From: Litorivivens sp041619575
GTDB taxonomy: Bacteria; Pseudomonadota; Gammaproteobacteria; Pseudomonadales; Spongiibacteraceae
DNA length: 19,368 nucleotides
Assembly (NCBI GenBank): GCA_041619575.1
Contig: JBFKDP010000031.1
Span: 1-19,368 of the forward strand
Reading direction: 5' to 3'
Part shown: positions 14,182-19,368 of the stretch, in pieces
Position numbering within the stretch: position 1 is the stretch's first letter
Layout of the letters: each line of letters opens with the position of its first letter
Notes under the pieces: model-generated
Told to the model about the DNA's origin: nothing
Databases searched by the model: none
The model's input: the letters and a program-made list of their open reading frames with translations, nothing else
Made by a program: the position numbers and the translations under genes

Positions 14182-15876
14182 TTATTGCGTTTTAAGCATT
14201 GGCTCGAGCAGATGCCAGGGCCGGTTATTGATCAAGTGAGTACGGTGGGAGACGACTTTGTTCGCAGCACAGGCTGGATAAATCTGCGCGCAGGTTGTCG
14301 CCGCACCGCTCTCAGACAAGGTCACCACTGGCCGGGTCAGGACACCATCAAACTGACGCTCGGACCACTCACCGAATATTGTAAAGTCCCGCTGCAATGC
14401 ACCAATAGTGCTAACTCCAAGCGCAGAAGGTTGCGCCGCCGCAACCAGATTCATGCGGTTTTCGCCCGCGCGCTCGAGTAAACCGGTGGTCAATTCCCAA
14501 GCCTCGAGTGGAATCAGGGGCACAGCCAGAATCTGAACACCCTGCAGCGCAAGCAAGCGGCCCGACTCAGGATAGAGGCTATCGTCACTTGTGAGCAGGC
14601 CAACGCGACCTATTGGCAGCTCAACACTGGTAAAACCGTCGGCCAGTGCAGACCAGGCAAATCGCGCAGAAAAATGTACCTGTCCCTGTGCAGCGATTAG
14701 CCCATCGTTACCAATAAGCACCGCGCTATGGCAGCGCCCCCGTGCACTATCGAGCACCAGTGAGGTCGCCACGTATTTGCCTGCACAGCGTTCAGCAATG
14801 GCATCAATCACCGCCTGACTTTGTTCCAGTGCAGCGTCTGATTCGGGCTCATCAATCAGCGCCAGTCCCGGCAAGACAATTAATTCAGCTGGCGCAGCCT
14901 CAATCGCACTCAAGGCTTCAGGCAGCGCCGAATAACCGCTCGTGCTGAGTTGTACGGTGGCGACGCTGACGGACTCGGGCTCAGAAGTTTGCGGGATTTC
15001 CTGTTCTGCCGGGTTTTGTCCCAGCACAGCGTATAGTTCGGGCCTGCGGCTGCCAAACACATCCGTACCATCCGGGCGCGTCTTGTCATCCGCCTCAGCG
15101 GGGTCAATATCCGCGTAGACCACTTCTTCATCGCGGGTTTTCGCCATTGCCAGCACTCGGCCATCGGGCGCGACAATCTGACTCTCACCTGCGCCGTTAA
15201 GAAACTCAACCGGTATATTGGTTGCCGCGCTGATTCCTTCCATCATTGCTTCAGGAACCAGGGGGCCTACCTTGTTGGCAGCCACAACAAACACGCGATT
15301 TTCTGGCGCGCGAACGGGAATGTGCAGTGATCCTTCATCCGGCGCAAAGGAGTTCAGGCTATTACACAAGACCTGTGCACCGCGCAGGCCAAGCAGTCGC
15401 GGCGTTTCATTGATGACCCCATCCATGCACATGTACAGCCCGAGTCGGCCGATCTCGGTATCGATAACCGCACCCGGTTCAGTAGCAGGTTCCAGGTAGT
15501 CGTTTTCGTGACCGATCAGCACCTGCTTGTTGCTGATACCCAGTAGCTCACCTTCAGGTGAATACAGCAAATTACTGCCGCTTACCTTGCCCTCGCCGCG
15601 ACGCAGGGTAACGCCGACCACCACATAAGCTTTTAGCTCAGCGGCCTTGGCGGCAATGGTCGTCAGAAAGTCACTGTCCAGGTCCAGCGAAACCTCGTAG
15701 CAATGCTCTGCATTGTCGTACCAAGACAGGTGATTGCAAAACTCCGGGAGTACAACGAGCTGCGGTTTGATTGCCGCACTCTTGTCGAGTACACGCAGAC
15801 AACTCTGAAGGTTGGCGGCAATATCACTCCCCACATGAAACTGGGCAGCCGCTACACGAATTGGACCATCAACCAC
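14182..15876 (-). CDS. Tandem nitrilase-superfamily protein: active N-terminal domain fused to a degenerate second domain
   Basis: Seen: 564 residues from GTG 15876, with GGGAG seven bases upstream. Domain 1 (about 5-285) has the full Glu-Lys-Cys triad: Glu45 (VVLPEFCNH), Lys117 (ISNKQVL) and Cys150 (GLYMCMDG). Domain 2 (about 302-545) follows the same fold pattern (ESVSVATVQLS, IGRVGLLTSDDSLYPE, AGENRMNLVAAAQ), but the triad is lost: Glu to Gly337, Lys to Gln399 (or Val400) and Cys to Ser430. Known: the family hydrolyses non-peptide C-N bonds (nitriles, amides, carbamoyl amines) and forms dimers through a conserved face. Single-domain members are about 270-330 residues, so this is about double. 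Inference: the second domain may act as a built-in dimer partner or substrate-binding half, and domain 1 as an amidase for a lactam, imide or amide intermediate. It is the first gene after the receptor. Confidence 0.85.
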   Translation of the reverse strand: MVDGPIRVAAAQFHVGSDIAANLQSCLRVLDKSAAIKPQLVVLPEFCNHLSWYDNAEHCYEVSLDLDSDFLTTIAAKAAELKAYVVVGVTLRRGEGKVSGSNLLYSPEGELLGISNKQVLIGHENDYLEPATEPGAVIDTEIGRLGLYMCMDGVINETPRLLGLRGAQVLCNSLNSFAPDEGSLHIPVRAPENRVFVVAANKVGPLVPEAMMEGISAATNIPVEFLNGAGESQIVAPDGRVLAMAKTRDEEVVYADIDPAEADDKTRPDGTDVFGSRRPELYAVLGQNPAEQEIPQTSEPESVSVATVQLSTSGYSALPEALSAIEAAPAELIVLPGLALIDEPESDAALEQSQAVIDAIAERCAGKYVATSLVLDSARGRCHSAVLIGNDGLIAAQGQVHFSARFAWSALADGFTSVELPIGRVGLLTSDDSLYPESGRLLALQGVQILAVPLIPLEAWELTTGLLERAGENRMNLVAAAQPSALGVSTIGALQRDFTIFGEWSERQFDGVLTRPVVTLSESGAATTCAQIYPACAANKVVSHRTHLINNRPWHLLEPMLKTQ

Positions 15877-15927
15877 AATAAACTCCCGGCGATCGCAATA
15901 CAGAAAACATCAATAGAATGGTGAACA

Positions 15928-15947
15928 GGGCCTCGATAGCGAGGCCC
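15928..15947. terminator. Hairpin between receptor and nitrilase genes
   Basis: GGGCCTCG, loop ATAG, CGAGGCCC: a perfect 8-bp GC-rich stem starting nine bases after the receptor stop on the minus strand. There is no long T-run after it. It could partly terminate the receptor transcript or set the ratio of receptor to enzyme mRNA. I see no operator-like element in the 79-base gap, so the enzyme operon may depend on read-through. Confidence 0.45.
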
Positions 15948-15955
15948 ACTGCACT

Positions 15956-18607
15956 TTAGAAGAAGGTGTACTTGGCGGTCAGACCAAAGCTGCGTCGAGC
16001 ACCCATGCCCACCATGTACTGGTTGAACACGCCGATCACAAATGCGTTGCCGGGATACACTTCATCAGTCAGGTTTTTACCCCAGAGTGAAAAATCCCAG
16101 TGGTCATTCGGATCAATCAGGCCAATCGAGCCATTCATAATTGTGCGCGCAGGCACCCAACCAAGATTCAGAGGGGTTAGGTACTGCTTGGACTGGTAGT
16201 TGGCATCCAGGCGACCGGTCATCGCCCAACCGCTGTCAAAGGTTTTAAACATATTGACGCCCAGTGAGCCCTGCACTTTCGAGCCGCGAGCCAACTGGTT
16301 ACCGCCAACATCACCATCTTCTGGACACGTTACACCATCACAACCGATACCCGTCGCAGCATCGCTGCGGCCTGGCGAAAACTTCACGCCATCGTCGTAG
16401 CTCGCGTCGTTATAGGTCAGCCCGAAATCGACAGAGTAGGTTTGATTAAAGGCGTAGACACCTTCCAGCTCCAAACCAATGCTCGTTGCGTCGCCGATAT
16501 TTGTGACAACGTCAGAAGAAGACAGGGACGCTTCCTGCGGAGGAACCGAGCCCTGCAGACCCGACCAGTCGATGTAGAACAGAGCACCATTCAACGTCAG
16601 CGCGCCATGGAGGAACTTGTTCTTAGAGCCAAGCTCGTAGGTCCAGTTGGTCGCCTCGTCGTAGACCAGTTGATCTTCGCTTTCTGCGTTGTTAAAGCCG
16701 CCCGTTTTCAGGCCTTTTGCAATAGAGAAGTAAATCATTTGGTCGTCGTTCAGCGCATAGTTAAGGATTGCGCGCGGCGTTGCGTAGATAAATTGCTCAT
16801 CATCCTCGGGCACGATAATAGAGCTGGTAACCGTATCGGCCAGACCGGGTACAACCGGATCTTCCGGAAGGCGGTAGGTAATGGACTCACCGAAAGCCAA
16901 ACCGAAAGCATCGGCATGACGAACCACACTCTTGTCTTCGCGCGTCAAACGTGCCTCGATGGTACCATCAAGACTATCGGTGATGACGTAGGAAACAGAG
17001 AAAAAGGCTGCCAGAATTTCGTCTTCAAAGCTGGTATCTTCCAGCCGGGTTTTCGCGTGCTGACGAACGACCTGGTCATAGCTCACTCCGGTCATCAACT
17101 CACCGGGATCAGGCAAGGCTGACGACGGCGTTTCCAGGGGTTCGTAACAGTTCTGCATATGTTCGGGTGTATCGGCAGCGCAAACATCGCTGATAAACAC
17201 TGTTGAATGCTCGCGATCTTCAGTGACCGAGTAATACAGGCCAACGCTACCGCGCAGACGATCGCCACTGTCGTAGTCAAAGCGCAATTCGTGTGAAAAT
17301 GCTTCCAGCACCGAGTTTGGGCGACCACTGAAGGTATTGGCAAACTTGAAGGCTGCAGGGTTCTGATTGTCCACCGCATAGAGCACGGTATCGACGGCGA
17401 TACCTCGACCTACCAGAGGGTCTTCACCGCCGGGCCCGCCAGTTGACATCGTTTCGTGGTCAGCAAATCCAAAGAGGTAGTGCGCACTCCAGTTTTCCGA
17501 AATTTCGTAGTCGGCAGTAAAGGTAACGACCTCAGTTGTGGCCACCTGACCGATACCGCGCGGATCAATGATAATACCTTCAGCAGTACGGGGGCCCATT
17601 GACTCGGCGGCGGTATTGGGCAACTCACCACACCAGGCAGAGAAGCCACTGTGCGCCGCAGTCGGCGATGGGTTACCAATATCATTCACGGTGCGCCAGT
17701 TACAGTTCAGATCAAGCTGATCATCGCGGCGAAAACCAAAGCGCGCCGCATTGACACCAGAAATACTGTATCCGGCACCAGTTTCTTTAATTGCTTTGTT
17801 TTTGTAGTAGCTAGTGCGCATCATCAGCGAGTCGGTAGGCTCGTAGGCCAACAACAGTGAATAGACCTCATCTTCCCAGCCACCCAAATTGCCACTGGTA
17901 GTCGGCCCCGTCGGATCCGCATCTGCCATCGGATGATCATTTTCGGTGTGACCGTCGTAGCTGCTGAAGCCTGCGGTTAGCTTCGCCAGCAGCCGGCCAT
18001 CAAAGGCTATCGGGCCATTGGCGCTGAACTTGATGTCCTCACGCTCGTTGTCGCCATAGGTCGCACTGACATAGGATTCGAATTCTGCTTTGGGCTTGGC
18101 GGTAATGTAGTTGACGGCACCGGCAAAGGCATTGCGCCCAAAGAGTGCGTTTTGCGGCCCTTTGATAACCTCAACCCGCTCCATATCAATCATGCCTAGA
18201 TTCAGCATGCTCTGGCGCTGGAGGTAGACCCCGTCAATAAAAAACGAAACATTCTGGATACGTGAGGTCGTGAACTGCTGTGCCAGGCCACGAATAACCG
18301 CGTTGCCGTGGTTACCGCCAGTAATAAAGCCTTCGTAGGTAAAGCCCGGAGTGGCCGCGGCAATATCATCCAGACCACTAAAACCGCGACGGTTCAGGGA
18401 GTCGGCGGTGAAGGGGGTAACCGAGACCGGGATATCCTGTATTGACTCCTCACGCTTCCGCGCGGTCACAATAACTTCTTCCACCGCCTTGTTTTTGACG
18501 ACGCGCTTTTGCACGACGTAGTCGTCCTGCGCGCTGGATTCCAGAGAAAAGCTGCTCAACACTGCCAGAGCTGGCAGCAACGCTGCGTATCGAGATTTAC
18601 CGTACAT
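15956..18607 (-). CDS. TonB-dependent outer-membrane receptor
   Basis: Seen: 883 residues from ATG 18607, with AGGTG just upstream. Residues 1-26 look like a Sec signal peptide (basic MYGKSR, then a hydrophobic stretch ending SSA/QDD). VEEVIVTARKREE (about 43-55) is the usual TonB-box/plug start. The plug runs to about 165 (SVTPFTADSLNRRGF, VIRGL, FIDGVYLQRQ, VEVIKGPQNALFGRNAFAGAVN). The remaining 700 residues form the beta-barrel, and the chain ends in Phe (AKYTFF) as expected for BAM assembly. Known: these receptors import scarce or large molecules such as siderophores, haem, glycans and sterol-like compounds with TonB-ExbBD energy. No SusD partner or iron genes are nearby. Element D, 110-130 bases upstream, ties it to the GntR regulon. 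Inference: it imports this pathway's substrate, which would then be too large or rare for porins. Confidence 0.95.
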   Translation of the reverse strand: MYGKSRYAALLPALAVLSSFSLESSAQDDYVVQKRVVKNKAVEEVIVTARKREESIQDIPVSVTPFTADSLNRRGFSGLDDIAAATPGFTYEGFITGGNHGNAVIRGLAQQFTTSRIQNVSFFIDGVYLQRQSMLNLGMIDMERVEVIKGPQNALFGRNAFAGAVNYITAKPKAEFESYVSATYGDNEREDIKFSANGPIAFDGRLLAKLTAGFSSYDGHTENDHPMADADPTGPTTSGNLGGWEDEVYSLLLAYEPTDSLMMRTSYYKNKAIKETGAGYSISGVNAARFGFRRDDQLDLNCNWRTVNDIGNPSPTAAHSGFSAWCGELPNTAAESMGPRTAEGIIIDPRGIGQVATTEVVTFTADYEISENWSAHYLFGFADHETMSTGGPGGEDPLVGRGIAVDTVLYAVDNQNPAAFKFANTFSGRPNSVLEAFSHELRFDYDSGDRLRGSVGLYYSVTEDREHSTVFISDVCAADTPEHMQNCYEPLETPSSALPDPGELMTGVSYDQVVRQHAKTRLEDTSFEDEILAAFFSVSYVITDSLDGTIEARLTREDKSVVRHADAFGLAFGESITYRLPEDPVVPGLADTVTSSIIVPEDDEQFIYATPRAILNYALNDDQMIYFSIAKGLKTGGFNNAESEDQLVYDEATNWTYELGSKNKFLHGALTLNGALFYIDWSGLQGSVPPQEASLSSSDVVTNIGDATSIGLELEGVYAFNQTYSVDFGLTYNDASYDDGVKFSPGRSDAATGIGCDGVTCPEDGDVGGNQLARGSKVQGSLGVNMFKTFDSGWAMTGRLDANYQSKQYLTPLNLGWVPARTIMNGSIGLIDPNDHWDFSLWGKNLTDEVYPGNAFVIGVFNQYMVGMGARRSFGLTAKYTFF

Positions 18608-18716
18608 ACTATGACACCTAGATTATGCGACCTGTTGCCCCAAAGTCAGCAAGCGTCCCCCCAACACTCACCCCAGCAAGCTTGCAGCAAAAAGGTGGCC
18701 TGCAAACTTGATTTGT

Positions 18717-18737
18717 TATAATCTAATATCATTATAG
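18717..18737. promoter_or_regulatory. Putative operator element D (receptor / membrane protein intergenic)
   Basis: TATA-ATCT-AATA-TCAT-TATA followed by G, three half-sites at 8-bp spacing. Shares 16 identical bases with element B (18726-18741). On the minus strand it contains TATAAT about 123 bases before the receptor start, preceded by TTGACT, as element B is preceded by TTGATT. It lies in a divergent gap of 178 bases, so it may also affect the plus-strand membrane protein gene. Confidence 0.6.
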
Positions 18738-18785
18738 CTTTTAAGTCAACACGAAAACCCGATTACAGCCGATGGATACTTGATT

Positions 18786-19368
18786 GTGTATAACTATAGC
18801 CTCGCACTCGCACTATTCGACTATATACCTATTGCCCTTTCTGCCCTCGGCTGGTTCTGGCTGTGGCACTGGTCGTGTTTGAAAGCCTCGCCAAGCACCA
18901 ACCTGATAGCGCTCGGCGGAACATTGGTAGTTCTCGGGGGCCTGTCAAAAGCCACCTGGAAATTGGTCATCGCCCTTAGCGGTCAATCCATAGACCTGCT
19001 AAATAACAACCTTTTCCTGCTGATGACACCCGGTTTCGCACTACTGCTGGTCGGCATTTGGCGGACCACAGCCAGCCTTTCCACACCGACTTCGGCGCCT
19101 GCGCCGGTTCTGCAGGACAAATTTCTGATCACCTGCCTGCTACTTACCCTGGCATGCCCGATCGCAGCGACTCTGCTGAGCGAGCACCCTCGCGGCTGGT
19201 TTCTGGCGCTGGTTGCGCTGACAACCGTATTTAATACCGCGATGATTATTCGGATCAGCGTCTACGCCTGGAATAAGCAGCAGCGGCTTGCAGCGTGCCT
19301 GTTTTTGGCGAACCTGATAACAACGTTCGTACTGAGCGGGCTAGCCCGTGGCGGTGACCAGTCAGAAG
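18786..19368 (+). CDS. Multi-pass membrane protein of unknown function (partial, runs off right edge)
   Basis: Seen: an uninterrupted plus-strand frame of 194 codons from GTG 18786 to the window end; TTG 18780 is an alternative start. The in-frame stop upstream is at 18735. No good ribosome site is visible, so the start is uncertain. It has four to six hydrophobic segments: FDYIPIALSALGWFWLWHW near the start, IALGGTLVVLGGL, NLFLLMTPGFALLLVGIW, FLITCLLLTLACPIAATLL, FLALVALTTVFNTAMII and ACLFLANLITTFVLSGLA. Trp residues lie near the membrane edges. I do not recognise the family. It is divergent from the receptor and shares its control region, so it may be part of the regulon (for example uptake) or an unrelated neighbour. 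The downstream end would be needed to judge. Confidence 0.7.
   Translation, partial: MYNYSLALALFDYIPIALSALGWFWLWHWSCLKASPSTNLIALGGTLVVLGGLSKATWKLVIALSGQSIDLLNNNLFLLMTPGFALLLVGIWRTTASLSTPTSAPAPVLQDKFLITCLLLTLACPIAATLLSEHPRGWFLALVALTTVFNTAMIIRISVYAWNKQQRLAACLFLANLITTFVLSGLARGGDQSE

Noticed and set aside
16442..17122. A 226-codon plus-strand frame inside the receptor gene
   Set aside because: Antisense to the beta-barrel coding sequence, with no family features or ribosome site.
18789..18799. TATAACTATAG, also found as TATAACTATA at 7724-7733, as a second operator class
   Set aside because: Only two short AT-rich copies, one inside the predicted coding sequence of the membrane protein; not enough to call.

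Overview
The window looks like chromosomal DNA of a heterotrophic, probably marine or aquatic gammaproteobacterium. The evidence is a moderate GC content, a large outer-membrane TonB-dependent receptor, and a dense catabolic cluster with overlapping stop/start codons. I see no rRNA, tRNA, CRISPR array, insertion sequence or phage gene. No gene-free stretch exceeds 300 bases. The placement is inferred from gene style, not from a phylogenetic marker.

Layout from the left. A family III (CaiB/BaiF) CoA-transferase runs off the left edge on the minus strand. It is divergent from a LeuC/LeuD-type hydro-lyase pair on the plus strand. A second CaiB/BaiF CoA-transferase (minus) converges on leuD and is itself divergent from an HMG-CoA-lyase-like gene (plus). 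That lyase gene converges on a minus-strand block. In coordinate order the block holds a PHBH-type FAD monooxygenase, a HutC-type GntR regulator, an isochorismatase-like amidohydrolase, an alpha/beta-hydrolase, two aldehyde dehydrogenases, an ACAD-fold flavoprotein, a bilin reductase/RCCR-like protein, a two-domain nitrilase and a TonB-dependent receptor. A membrane protein of unknown function, divergent from the receptor, runs off the right edge.

The genes can be read as one pathway. The receptor would import the substrate. The ACAD-fold flavoprotein, bilin-reductase-like protein, FAD monooxygenase, dehydrogenases, nitrilase and amidohydrolase would break an N-containing, perhaps pyrrolic, compound down to a substituted maleamate and then a maleate. 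The LeuCD pair would hydrate it, a CoA-transferase would activate it, and the lyase would split it into a 2-oxoacid and an acyl-CoA. The last three steps follow well-known family chemistry; the identity of the starting compound is speculation.

Four intergenic regions carry a related AT-rich element, TATA-N4-TATA plus a third half-site 8 bp away. Three of them share the 11-mer TATAATGATAT. They lie upstream of the first CoA-transferase/leuC, the second CoA-transferase/lyase, gntR, and the receptor. This suggests one regulon under the embedded GntR protein and is the best sequence evidence that these genes work together.

The most unusual gene is at 13387-14127. It appears to be a ferredoxin-dependent bilin reductase/red chlorophyll catabolite reductase-type protein inside a heterotrophic catabolic operon. 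It keeps His75, Asp93 and Asp219 at positions matching His88, Asp105 and Asp220 of cyanobacterial PcyA, by my alignment from memory.
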